DNA of 64,000 nucleotides, taken from NCBI RefSeq assembly GCF_020405225.1, contig NZ_CP084472.1, positions 372,001-436,000 on the forward strand, written 5' to 3'. A program made the position numbers and the translations under genes. This stretch comes from Natrinema sp. DC36. GTDB taxonomy: Archaea; Halobacteriota; Halobacteria; Halobacteriales; Natrialbaceae. A model generated the notes under the pieces. That model was not told the origin of the DNA and ran no database searches. It saw only the letters and a list, made by a program, of their open reading frames with translations. Shown here piece by piece: positions 52,692 through 60,461 of the stretch (positions within the stretch are counted from its first letter, which is position 1; every line of letters begins with the position of its first letter).

Positions 52692-53027
52692 CGCCGACCA
52701 GCTACTCCGGACCACCGGCAACGCCGGCCCGTTCACCCTCGGATCGACACGAGTCTCTTCGTGGGGCTTCGCGATCGACTGCTCGCTCCACCGCCGCGCA
52801 GGGGCACGTCTCACGCCGCGACCGCTGATCGATAGGGCTCGCCCATCGACGTCTGTGAAGGTGCGGGAAACTCCAGATCGTACCGCCGCAACTGCTCCGC
52901 CTGCGGGTTCGACGTCGTCCCTCGACGGATACCTGGTCTGCTGGCTTACGGGCAGGGAGCATCGTTTCGGCCACCGAAAACCGTCTGGGATAGTGATATA
53001 CGTGTCAGCGTTGAGGGTGGAACTGGT
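52692..53027. other. Gene-free region before the enoyl-CoA hydratase
   Basis: A 336-bp gap. No haloarchaeal coding frame was found; the open minus-strand frame here is Arg/Cys-rich and basic. A TATA-like GTGATATAC lies at ~52994-53002, ~28 bp before the next ATG. Confidence 0.55.
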
Positions 53028-53816
53028 ATGCTTGGTGAAGACGTACTCTTGGACGTACAGGACGGCATCGCGACCGTCACGCTGAACCAACCGGACCGGA
53101 TGAACGCCCTCTCGGCGGGCATCAAAACCGGTATCGAGGAAGCGCTCGACGAAGTATCCGACCGAGACGACGCACGAGTGGTCGTCTTCGAGGGGGCGGG
53201 GAAGGCGTTCTGCGCCGGCGGCGACATCAGCGGCATGGACGACGCCGAGTACACGGACCACGAACGCACTCAGGGCATCGTCGAGGCCTGCGAGGCGATC
53301 CCGATCCGTATCTACAACCTCGAGTTGCCGACGGTGGCGACGGTCGACGGCTACTGCGTCGGGGCCGGCGTCGGCGTCGCGATGTCCTGTGACATGGTGC
53401 TGGCGAGCGACCGCGCCCGGTTCGGGCTCGCGTTCCGGGACATCGGCCTGACGCTCGATTACGCGACGTCGCTGTTCGTCACGCGGGCCGTCGGCCCGTA
53501 CGTCGCGAAGGAACTGGCGCTCACCGGCGAGACGATTACCGGCGAGGAGGCCGACGAAATCGGACTGGTCAACCACGCGTATCCGGCCGACGAGTTCGAG
53601 GACGAGGCGGGTGACCTGATCGAGCGGATCGCCACCGGACCGACGGTCGCGCTGCACTACTCCGTTCGCAACATCGACCGATCGCACAACAGTTCGATTC
53701 AGGAAGTTGTCGAGCGGGAAGCGCAATCCCAGAACCTCGCCAGTAGCACGCGGGACCACCAGGAGGGCGTCGAGGCGTTCGGCGAGGACCGCGACCCCTC
53801 GTTCGACGGTCACTAA
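53028..53816 (+). CDS. Enoyl-CoA hydratase/isomerase family protein (1)
   Basis: A 262-residue crotonase-fold protein: VTLNQPDRMNALSAGIKTGIE, GAGKAFCAGGDISGMDD (oxyanion loop), and VATVDGYCVGAGVGVAMSCD with the second oxyanion Gly. The catalytic Glu positions are partly replaced in the GLAFRDIGLTLDYAT stretch, so hydratase, isomerase or hydrolase activity cannot be fixed. It probably acts in fatty-acid or amino-acid CoA degradation. Convergent with a paralog 28 bp downstream. Confidence 0.9.
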   Translation: MLGEDVLLDVQDGIATVTLNQPDRMNALSAGIKTGIEEALDEVSDRDDARVVVFEGAGKAFCAGGDISGMDDAEYTDHERTQGIVEACEAIPIRIYNLELPTVATVDGYCVGAGVGVAMSCDMVLASDRARFGLAFRDIGLTLDYATSLFVTRAVGPYVAKELALTGETITGEEADEIGLVNHAYPADEFEDEAGDLIERIATGPTVALHYSVRNIDRSHNSSIQEVVEREAQSQNLASSTRDHQEGVEAFGEDRDPSFDGH

Positions 53817-53844
53817 CCGCGTTCCGGCCGGTCTCGAGCGGGCG

Positions 53845-54636
53845 TCACTGCCCCCGGAATTCCGGCTCCTCGCCGCAGCGCAGCGCCTCGACCGCGCGTT
53901 GGTAGTCCTCGGTCTCGAAGACGATCGTCTGCCGCGTCGCCTCGTTTGCCAGCGCGTCGTCGAGGCTCGTTTCGTGACTCGTCCTGATGAGCTCCTTGAT
54001 GTGTTTGAGAGCGATCGGCGGCCCGTTCGCGATCTCCGCGACGATCTCGTCGGCCCGCTCCTCGAACTCGTCGGTCGGGAAGACGTGATTGACGAGTCCG
54101 AGGTCGCGAGCGCGGTCGCCGTCGACGATCCGGCCGGTCATCGTCAGTTCCATGGCGAGTCCGCGACCGACGAGTCGGGGGAGGACGTACGAGATGCCAC
54201 AGTCCATGCTCAGGCCGAAACGAACGTGCGAAAAGCCGATCCTGGTTCTCTCGCTCGCGAGCGGAACGTCGCACGCGATGGCGAACCCCGCCGCATCGCC
54301 GATGGCCGGCCCGTCGATCTTCCCGATGACGGGGAGCGGATGGGTGATGATCTCCCGGACGAGCCTGTGCTCGTGGCGCTGAATTTGCTCGACGGTGTCG
54401 TGTAACGACCCGTCTTCGGCGTCCGACTCACCCATCGACTCCACGTCGAACCCCGACGAGAACGCGTCCCCGGCACCCTCCAGCACGACACACCGCGCCT
54501 CGGTGTCGCGCGCCGCCTGCAGCGCGTCGTAGATCGCAAGATAATCGTCTCGAGAGAGGGGATTCCCTCGTTCGGGCTCGTTCATCGTGATCGTGACGAC
54601 GCGATCGGCGAACTCGGTATCGATACTGTCCGACAT
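53845..54636 (-). CDS. Enoyl-CoA hydratase/isomerase family protein (2)
   Basis: A 263-residue crotonase-fold protein with VTITMNEPERGNPLSRDDYL, GAGDAFSSGFDVESMGE (oxyanion loop) and VIGKIDGPAIGDAAGFAIAC. The following GFSHVRFGLSMDCGISYVLP carries a Met-Asp at the general acid region. It lies head-to-tail opposite the first crotonase gene and differs from it substantially, so the pair is probably not a recent duplication. CoA substrate unknown. Confidence 0.9.
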   Translation of the reverse strand: MSDSIDTEFADRVVTITMNEPERGNPLSRDDYLAIYDALQAARDTEARCVVLEGAGDAFSSGFDVESMGESDAEDGSLHDTVEQIQRHEHRLVREIITHPLPVIGKIDGPAIGDAAGFAIACDVPLASERTRIGFSHVRFGLSMDCGISYVLPRLVGRGLAMELTMTGRIVDGDRARDLGLVNHVFPTDEFEERADEIVAEIANGPPIALKHIKELIRTSHETSLDDALANEATRQTIVFETEDYQRAVEALRCGEEPEFRGQ

Positions 54637-54789
54637 CGTCAGTCACGTCACCGAGTACGCGTGTAAAATTTCCGTGCAGTCAGACGGCCGGCAGAACGGG
54701 ACAGTACGAACCGGCCACCGACCCGGCCCCGCGAGATCGACGCCTTCGACCCTCTACTCTTACGTGGCCGCGATCGTACGATACCGGCA

Positions 54790-55227
54790 ATGGCGTCGCT
54801 CCCTATGCGCGATCACGTCCGTCCGACTACCGGCGACTACCCGGACGGAATCTACCGCGTCGTTGGTACCGGCGACGAGTCCACCACGCTGCTTCGGGTC
54901 GGGGACGCCGACGGTCGGCGAACCACCACCGGCGAGATCGTGACGGTCGCCGACGACGACCTCGAGACGTTCGAACCGGTTGAAAATCCGGACGGGAACC
55001 GGCCGCTCAGTGCCACCGTCGCGTCGACCGCCCGAATGAGCTACTGGTCGCTCCGAGCGTTCGGGCAGCAACTCGCCGCGCAGCCGCTCCCGACCGCCGT
55101 CGCGCTCGCGCTCGTCCTGGTCGGGTTCGTCGGCGAGGGCGTCGTTCCGTTCCCGGAAATCGTCCTGACCGTGTCGGTGCTCGTCGGCAGTCTCGGACTC
55201 GCGTTCATCGGGGGCGGTCGCCTGTAG
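54790..55227 (+). CDS. Haloarchaeal membrane protein of unknown function
   Basis: A 145-residue protein. The N-terminal domain (DGIYRVVGTGDESTTLLRVG, GEIVTVADDDLETFEPVENP) is soluble and beta-rich; two hydrophobic segments follow (LPTAVALALVLVGFVGEGVV and IVLTVSVLVGSLGLAFIGGG). The start at 54790 or 54805 (MRDHVRPTTGDYPDG) cannot be decided. I do not recognise the family. Confidence 0.68.
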   Translation: MASLPMRDHVRPTTGDYPDGIYRVVGTGDESTTLLRVGDADGRRTTTGEIVTVADDDLETFEPVENPDGNRPLSATVASTARMSYWSLRAFGQQLAAQPLPTAVALALVLVGFVGEGVVPFPEIVLTVSVLVGSLGLAFIGGGRL

Positions 55228-55313
55228 CGACCTCCCAGCGGTCGATCACGGCTCGAACGAGTCGCTCACCGAGTCTCACCGAACGGCCGAAAAGCGAGTC
55301 GGGTTCGCAACCG

Positions 55314-55565
55314 TTACTGTTCGCCGAACAGGTCGTCGACCGCCTCTCGAGCCGCGAGCGCTGCGTCGTCGGCGACTTGGTCGGGATTGGCTTCGTCGTC
55401 GGGCGCGTTGAGGTAGACGTCGACCTCGAGAACGCCGTCCTCGAAAACGACGGTCACGTCGTAATCGCGCACGTCGGATTGTTTGTACTGCGAGAAGATC
55501 ACGCCCTCTGCAGCGTCGGCTGCCGTCTGGACGACGGTCTCGTCAGACGGCTCGTCGGTCGACAT
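55314..55565 (-). CDS. DUF3194 protein next to prefoldin beta
   Basis: An 83-residue acidic protein with AADAAEGVIFSQYKQSDVRDY and VTVVFEDGVLEVDVYLNAPD, the DUF3194 core. The family is almost always located beside prefoldin beta in archaea; here it follows that gene immediately (the prefoldin stop at 55566 abuts this start). Its role is unknown, but co-occurrence suggests a chaperone-related function. Confidence 0.86.
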   Translation of the reverse strand: MSTDEPSDETVVQTAADAAEGVIFSQYKQSDVRDYDVTVVFEDGVLEVDVYLNAPDDEANPDQVADDAALAAREAVDDLFGEQ

Positions 55566-55964
55566 TTATGCGCCGCCAGCGCCCGGGCCGCCGGGGCCGG
55601 CCGGACCGCCCATGCCGCCGCCACCGCCGAGCATCTCCTCGAGTTCGCTCTGGAGGCTCTCGAACTGGTCCTGCACGCGCTCTTCTTGCTTCTCGAGCGT
55701 CTCGAGGCGGATCTCGAGCGTGTCGACCTTGTCCTCGAGGTCCTCCTCGGCCTGGTCGTAGTCAGTCTCGACGAGGAGTTCGCCGACGTTCCGGTACATG
55801 GTCGTTCCCTCGTCGATGTTCTCGAGTTCGTCGAGGGCGTTCTGGGCGTCGGTGAGTCCCGACTCCGCTTCCTGTTTCTGGACGGCGACTTCCTGTGCCG
55901 TCTCCTGAAGATCCTGTAGCTGCTCGATTTTCTCCTGTGCTTCGGGCGGCAGGTTTCCTTGCAT
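55566..55964 (-). CDS. pfdB: Prefoldin subunit beta
   Basis: A 132-residue coiled-coil chaperone subunit: [20 protein letters not shown], the hairpin [20 protein letters not shown] and a second coil ([20 protein letters not shown]). The C-terminus is a Gly/Pro-rich tail ([20 protein letters not shown]). Six subunits (2 alpha, 4 beta) hold unfolded proteins for the thermosome. The Gly tail is unusual in sequence but common in haloarchaea. Confidence 0.95.
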   Translation of the reverse strand: MQGNLPPEAQEKIEQLQDLQETAQEVAVQKQEAESGLTDAQNALDELENIDEGTTMYRNVGELLVETDYDQAEEDLEDKVDTLEIRLETLEKQEERVQDQFESLQSELEEMLGGGGGMGGPAGPGGPGAGGA

Positions 55965-56066
55965 ATCTCGACCGTCGCCCTCCGGACTGATAAAGACCAG
56001 CTTTGTCTTCCGAATCGCCGTTCGGCCGCGGACCGACGGCCGACCTATCGGCAGCGTCCGAGCGGG

Positions 56067-56615
56067 CTACTTCGAGCCGCTGCCGTCCGACGCAACCGCC
56101 TCGTCGCTGGCCCCCGGCGCGGCGGCGCTGTCGGTCCGAATCACGAGATAGCCGCCGACGGTGAAGAGCGCACCCCAGACCAAGAACGCTGCGTCCCACA
56201 GGATGATCGGGCCGGGACCGGCGGGCCAGACGTGGTGAAGCCCGAGTAGCTGGTGGTTGACGAGTCCCTCGACGACGTTGAACACGCCCCAGCCCATGAT
56301 CACCGCGCCGAGCAAGATGCGTCCGGATTTCGGCACCGGATGGAACCGCCACGCGCGAGAAAAGAGGACGAGACCGATGATCGTGAAGGTGTACGTCGCG
56401 AGGTGAAAGAATCCGTCGGCCATGACGTTGAGCTCCAGATCCGTCGCGACGCTCGAGTCGGGATACGACGATAGCATGTTGTGAATCTGGAGAATCTGGT
56501 GGAAGACGATCCCGTCGAAGAAGCCGCCAAGCCCCACTCCGAGTGCGAGGCCGGCGACCACCAGCGGCTTGGCGTCCCGTCGCAATCCGAGCCACGTCTC
56601 GTCACGTTCGGCCAT
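56067..56615 (-). CDS. DUF2243 integral membrane protein
   Basis: A 182-residue protein with four hydrophobic segments: VVAGLALGVGLGGFFDGIVFH, MADGFFHLATYTFTIIGLVL, ILLGAVIMGWGVFNVVEGLV and IILWDAAFLVWGALFTVGGY. FDGIVFHQILQ and NHQLLGLHHVWP carry conserved His residues, suggesting metal or quinol handling. The family is linked to cytochrome-oxidase-type contexts elsewhere. It sits inside the prefoldin/rpoP/pcc1 group but its location there may be incidental. Confidence 0.85.
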   Translation of the reverse strand: MAERDETWLGLRRDAKPLVVAGLALGVGLGGFFDGIVFHQILQIHNMLSSYPDSSVATDLELNVMADGFFHLATYTFTIIGLVLFSRAWRFHPVPKSGRILLGAVIMGWGVFNVVEGLVNHQLLGLHHVWPAGPGPIILWDAAFLVWGALFTVGGYLVIRTDSAAAPGASDEAVASDGSGSK

Positions 56616-56725
56616 ACTGATTCCTCGAACGAGGCGATCAAAACGCCGGTGCCTGCCTGTTCCGGGATCACGGGCGTTCTGAGACCGATACCGGGAAGTC
56701 GGCGCGAGTCGAGGATATCGTGGAA

Positions 56726-56992
56726 TTACCGCGACTCGAGAACGCGCTCGCCCGCGTCGGCGGTCCGTTCCGCCACGTCGATCAGCGAAAACCAGGTGTT
56801 CAGCGCCGCCCGTAGCGCGATCACGTCGGCGGCGACGATCTCGATCAGGATATCCCGTCCGTCTCGCTCGAGGGCCGTCCGCGAGCGCTCGTCGTCGATC
56901 TCGCCGATTTCGCGAGCGACGCTCTCGGCGACGAGTCGGGCGCGCGACGGCGTCTCGAACTCGAACTCGAGGGTCGCGTCGTGAGAAGCCAC
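56726..56992 (-). CDS. pcc1: KEOPS complex subunit Pcc1
   Basis: An 88-residue Pcc1: ATLEFEFETPSRARLVAESV, then RDGRDILIEIVAADVIALRA and ALNTWFSLIDVAERTADAGE, the beta strand plus long helix that dimerises and contacts Kae1. It starts at GTG (56992), 4 bases after the rpoP stop, in the archaeal rpl37ae-rpoP-pcc1 order. Together with Kae1, Bud32 and Cgi121 it makes t6A at tRNA position 37. The second family member is at 23432-23770. Confidence 0.88.
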   Translation of the reverse strand: MASHDATLEFEFETPSRARLVAESVAREIGEIDDERSRTALERDGRDILIEIVAADVIALRAALNTWFSLIDVAERTADAGERVLESR

Positions 56993-56996
56993 GTGG

Positions 56997-57131
56997 TTAC
57001 CGGACGTCGACTTCCTTGACGTCGCGGCTGCGTTCTTTCAGGAGCACGCGGTGACCGCAGTAGGGACAGCGGACGCCGCCGTACTCGTCGAGCTGGACGT
57101 CGCGTTTACAGCGGGAGCATTTGTAACTCAT
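56997..57131 (-). CDS. rpoP: RNA polymerase subunit P (Rpo12)
   Basis: A 44-residue protein, [20 protein letters not shown] then [20 protein letters not shown]. Two CxxC pairs bind zinc and the C-terminal LLKERS basic patch is conserved. It is the archaeal Rpo12/Rpb12 subunit. Located between rpl37ae and pcc1, the usual order. Confidence 0.96.
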   Translation of the reverse strand: MSYKCSRCKRDVQLDEYGGVRCPYCGHRVLLKERSRDVKEVDVR

Positions 57132-57148
57132 ACTGGTATCGAAGCGGG

Positions 57149-57418
57149 TTACTCGTCCTCGGTGTCTTCTGCGAGGGCAGCGCGGATGGAGCGCTTGACG
57201 GTGCGGCCGGCGGGGGTCTCGGGGCGGTACGCGCCGCCGGTGAAGACTTCGCCGGTCTCCTCGTTCTTCCAGATGCCGGTGCCGACGCGGGTGACGTCGT
57301 CGCCGTCGACTTCGGCGTTCTTCATGTCGTCTTCGATCTCGCTGACGCGGCGTCGTGCGACGCGGCCGTAGCGGGCTCCGAACCGACCGGCGCTACCGAC
57401 CTCTCCTTTGTTGGCCAT
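57149..57418 (-). CDS. rpl37ae: Large-subunit ribosomal protein eL43 (L37ae), cysteine-less
   Basis: An 89-residue eL43. The N-terminus ([20 protein letters not shown]) and the C-terminal [20 protein letters not shown] are family-typical. The zinc-ribbon region, where C-x2-C ... C-x2-C is expected, reads [20 protein letters not shown] followed by ETGEVF, with no cysteine at all. It binds near the 23S/5S rRNA. TTTAAG on the minus strand at ~57446-57452 is its TATA-like box. First gene of the rpl37ae-rpoP-pcc1 group. Confidence 0.93.
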   Translation of the reverse strand: MANKGEVGSAGRFGARYGRVARRRVSEIEDDMKNAEVDGDDVTRVGTGIWKNEETGEVFTGGAYRPETPAGRTVKRSIRAALAEDTEDE

Positions 57419-57483
57419 AGTAGTGCTGTCTATCGCCAGCGGATTCTTAAACCTGTTGAGTCACGTCGGCTCGTGCAGGGGGA

Positions 57484-57502
57484 TCGTCTCACGGTGAGAC
57501 GA
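57484..57502. promoter_or_regulatory. Near-perfect palindrome upstream of rpl37ae
   Basis: Nine-bp arms TCGTCTCAC and GTGAGACGA with a single-base centre, 30 bp upstream of the rpl37ae TATA. It could be an operator, or a terminator for the minus-strand gene at 57550. Confidence 0.4.
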
Positions 57503-57549
57503 GGTGATCGAGCCGACGCGGTCGAGACGGGTGAGTCGAATCGGGACGG

Positions 57550-57756
57550 CTACGACTCGCCGATCCGCTCGGCGACCGGCCACGCCAGCAGCTCCAGAAA
57601 GACGAGCGCGAGCGCGGCGACGTATCCGACCGGTGCGAGCGGCGCGCCGAGCAGCCACGTTCCGATACCCGTGGTCGCGATCAGCGTTCGCATCGCGAGG
57701 CCGCTAACCGCCACCAGCGGAATCAGGGTCAGGACGGCGTCCGGTCGCTCGAGCAT
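57550..57756 (-). CDS. Small haloarchaeal membrane protein
   Basis: A 68-residue protein with two hydrophobic segments: AVLTLIPLVAVSGLAMRTLI and LAPVGYVAALALVFLELLAW. An AT-rich stretch lies right upstream of the ATG. I do not recognise the family. Confidence 0.6.
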   Translation of the reverse strand: MLERPDAVLTLIPLVAVSGLAMRTLIATTGIGTWLLGAPLAPVGYVAALALVFLELLAWPVAERIGES

Positions 57757-57894
57757 GACTAATTATATCTAATTACATCGGTCCCATTAAGGCTGGGAGA
57801 ACCAGCAGCACCTGTCACCGCCATCAGGAAGCCACAATACTTGCCTCGAGAATCTCCCGACCGCGATACTGCCATCGTCGGCTGAAGCTGGCAA

Positions 57895-58656
57895 CTACTG
57901 AAACTCCGCGTCCGTGAGCACGTCGTTCAAATCCTCGCGGATCCGCTCGCCCATCTCTCGATCGCGGGCGGTCGTCACGACGCGGTTTTCCTGGACGCTC
58001 GAGCCGTCCCGCAACAGCATCCGCACGTTGCCGCCGTCGTCGGCGCGGGTCACCTTCGCGCGCATGCCGGACTGAGAGCCCTTGCCACCGGCGTCGATCG
58101 GGCCGGGAATCACCTTCTTGACGTGCGGATGGTCCGCGACGGTCCGAATGGCCCGCATCCCGGTCCGCCCCCCGATGAGCGTCGTGTGGCTGCCGCCGAT
58201 TTTCTCGGCCGGCGGCGTCTCGACGACGTCGAGCGCGCGATTCCCGCGGCGCTCGAGGACCGCCCGAACCGGATCGTCGTCGTCGACGCGATAGAACGAG
58301 TGGTGGGTGTCATTTCGAACGGCGCGAATCACCGTCCGGACGCCGCCGGCGTAGACCTCCTCGGGACGTTTCCGACGTATTTCGTCGCCGATCAGGCCCG
58401 CGAAGTTCCGGAGTTCGATCGGCTCGTTCTCGCCGTCTTCCGGCGTCGTCGTGATCGTCGTCTCGCCGAGTACTAGCTCGTCGCGGTCGGCTTCGGAATC
58501 GCGGTCGGTCGGCTCGTCGGGTTCGCCGGCGAGCATCGTGATGGTCGCTCTGTCGCGCGCCGCCTCGAGAACGATCGCCTCGGTGTTGGCCTCCCGACAG
58601 ACCAGACAGAAGTCCCCGGGTTTCTCGAGGGGCGATGCGCAGTGGCGACACTCCAT
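57895..58656 (-). CDS. DUF2103 metal-binding protein
   Basis: A 253-residue protein. An N-terminal zinc ribbon (MECRHCASPLEKPGDFCLVC) is followed by a core with GGRTGMRAIRTVADHPHVKK and VIPGPIDAGGKGSQSGMRAK, the DUF2103 signature, and a basic C-terminus (VTTARDREMGERIREDLNDV). The start at 58656 removes 37 upstream residues that are not acidic. The family is predicted to bind metal and perhaps nucleic acid; function unproven. Confidence 0.85.
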   Translation of the reverse strand: MECRHCASPLEKPGDFCLVCREANTEAIVLEAARDRATITMLAGEPDEPTDRDSEADRDELVLGETTITTTPEDGENEPIELRNFAGLIGDEIRRKRPEEVYAGGVRTVIRAVRNDTHHSFYRVDDDDPVRAVLERRGNRALDVVETPPAEKIGGSHTTLIGGRTGMRAIRTVADHPHVKKVIPGPIDAGGKGSQSGMRAKVTRADDGGNVRMLLRDGSSVQENRVVTTARDREMGERIREDLNDVLTDAEFQ

Positions 58657-58800
58657 AGCGGGGATTCGGGAGACGGATGTAAAACAGGCGTGTTTCCGAC
58701 CGGACCCGCGGGTTGCCGGCAGTTCGTCGACCGACCGTCTCGAAACGCGCGGGTCTCGGGGACACAAACGAGCCGAACCGACGGTCGGTCGCGTGTCCAG

Positions 58801-60459
58801 TTACCCGCCGCTGACAGTCCGCTCGGCGCTCGCGACGGTTCCATCCGCGTCGGTAGCGGTAACGACGATCCGATACGACGCGAGCCGCTCACTCCCTCGA
58901 GCGCGCAACTCCCTGGTCGCGGTTACGGCATCGCCGTCGTCATCGTTCAGAGTTACCTGGATCGCATCGATAGCCGCGGCCGTCTCGGGCTCGTCGGGGT
59001 CGCGGAGTTCGAACCGAACGCGCCGGAGGTTGCCGTCCGGATCGGTCGCGTCGAGGGTGACATCGTAGCGATCGTTCCCGCCGGTGTTCGGAGCGATATC
59101 GGTGATCGTCACGCTCGGTTCGGTATCGGAGCTCTCGCCACCGTCGGTCGATCCGCCGCCGTCGGAATTCGAACCGCCGTCGCGATCCGTCACACGGATA
59201 TCGAACGCGACCTCTCGAGACGAACCCTCGCCGAAACGAAGCGTCGGCTCGACGTCTCGAGTCCGGTTGATGTCGTCGGGAGCGTCGTAGACGAACGTCG
59301 CGCGTCCCTCGACGTCGGTGACGGACTGGACCGCCCGAACGGTGCCGTCACCGTCGGCACTCCCGGTCACGGTAACACCGCTAACGGGGTTGTCGAACCG
59401 ATCGCGCGCCTCGACGACGAGCCGCTGGCGACCGCCCTCCGGGATCGCCGTCGCGTTGCCGTCGACGTCGGTGAGGTACGCCGCCTTCTCCTCGCTCACC
59501 CCGCTACCGAGGGCGACGGCCCCGAGTCGGAGTTCGTAAGTGGCTCCCTGCTCGAGCGCCAGCGTCAACTTCCCGCAGGGGTCCGGCGGCGCTCGCTGAC
59601 AGTCGATACTCCTCACGTACCGGCCGTCGTCCGGCTCGCCCGCCGAGTCGAGTTCGTCTGCCAGGAGATCGGCCCACTCGTTTTCGGTGAGCCGGGTGGG
59701 GACCGTCAGCGTGACCGGTTCGCCGTCGTCGCGGACCGTCACCGTCCGGGCCGGCGCGCTAGTCGGTTCGACGCCGATCGAGACATCCCCCGCCCGCGAG
59801 ACGGAGCGTTCGCCCTCGAGCGCGACGAAATCGATCCGGCGGCCGTCGACGAGATTCTGCTCTGTCTCGGCTCGGTTCGTCCCGTCGAATCGATCGTAGA
59901 CGACCCACGGCTCGGAGACCGTCACCGGCGCGCTCCCGTACTCGTTGTAGTCCGGCGCGTACTCGAGCGATCGGGTCTCGAACGTCCGCGGCGTTCCGTT
60001 CCAGTAGTCGCCGGTCTCGCCGGCGGCGGCCGCGTTGGCGATCTCGAGCGTGTCGGGCTCCGTCGTCCGGACCGTCCCGGAGACGGGTGGCGGATTGACG
60101 AAGAACAGCCGGGGCGGGTAGCGAAGCCCGGCCTCGATCGAGACCGTCTCCTCGGACCCGGTCGCGGCGACTCGATCGATAGTCCCGGCGATGCCCCTTA
60201 CGTCCGTCTGGACCCGTTCGTTGTGCTGGAACTCGAGTCCCTCGTTCAACGCCGGAATCGCCGTCATCTGGAGGACTGCGAGCAACGCGAGCGCGAGTGC
60301 GAACATCAATATCGCGCCGATAACGGGTGAGACGGCGCGATCAGTGTCGGAAGCCATCCTTCGCACGCCCGCACGTTCCGTCGACCGTGCGTCGTTCTCG
60401 GGATCGTCGTTCTCGGGATCGTCGTTCTCGGACGGCTCGTGGGAGGTATGTCCGTACAT
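58801..60459 (-). CDS. Large archaeal type-IV-pilin-like protein with Ig-like domains
   Basis: A 552-residue exported protein. A long acidic leader with a 15-bp tandem repeat (coding ENDDP units) precedes the archaeal pilin motif RAVSPVIGAILMFALALALL (~41-60), the site cut by prepilin peptidase. Residues ~70-330 are a pilin-type beta region; ~335-420 an Ig-like domain (DRFDNPVSGVTVTGSADGDG); ~440-552 a second one. It is much larger than usual pilins (~150). It starts 2 bases after the TadC-type gene stop, so it belongs to pilus locus 2. It may be a tip or adhesin pilin. Confidence 0.86.
   Translation of the reverse strand: MYGHTSHEPSENDDPENDDPENDARSTERAGVRRMASDTDRAVSPVIGAILMFALALALLAVLQMTAIPALNEGLEFQHNERVQTDVRGIAGTIDRVAATGSEETVSIEAGLRYPPRLFFVNPPPVSGTVRTTEPDTLEIANAAAAGETGDYWNGTPRTFETRSLEYAPDYNEYGSAPVTVSEPWVVYDRFDGTNRAETEQNLVDGRRIDFVALEGERSVSRAGDVSIGVEPTSAPARTVTVRDDGEPVTLTVPTRLTENEWADLLADELDSAGEPDDGRYVRSIDCQRAPPDPCGKLTLALEQGATYELRLGAVALGSGVSEEKAAYLTDVDGNATAIPEGGRQRLVVEARDRFDNPVSGVTVTGSADGDGTVRAVQSVTDVEGRATFVYDAPDDINRTRDVEPTLRFGEGSSREVAFDIRVTDRDGGSNSDGGGSTDGGESSDTEPSVTITDIAPNTGGNDRYDVTLDATDPDGNLRRVRFELRDPDEPETAAAIDAIQVTLNDDDGDAVTATRELRARGSERLASYRIVVTATDADGTVASAERTVSGG
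60391..60430. repeat. 15-bp tandem repeat in the pilin leader
   Basis: GTCGTTCTCGGGATC repeated 2.7 times in tandem (15-bp period), in frame with the codons of an Asp/Glu/Asn/Pro repeat in the pilin leader. Confidence 0.7.
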
Positions 60460-60461
60460 GA

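Noticed and set aside
52702-52974. 90-residue minus-strand frame in the gap before the first enoyl-CoA hydratase
   Set aside because: Arg/Cys-rich, not haloarchaeal in composition; no promoter or homology signal.
51693-53813. 706-residue minus-strand frame opposite the M20 peptidase and first enoyl-CoA hydratase
   Set aside because: It spans two clearly coding genes and the gap between them; non-acidic composition and no recognisable motif.
58642-60330. 562-residue plus-strand frame opposite the pilin-like gene
   Set aside because: Antisense shadow; the minus strand has the pilin motif and proper acidic composition.
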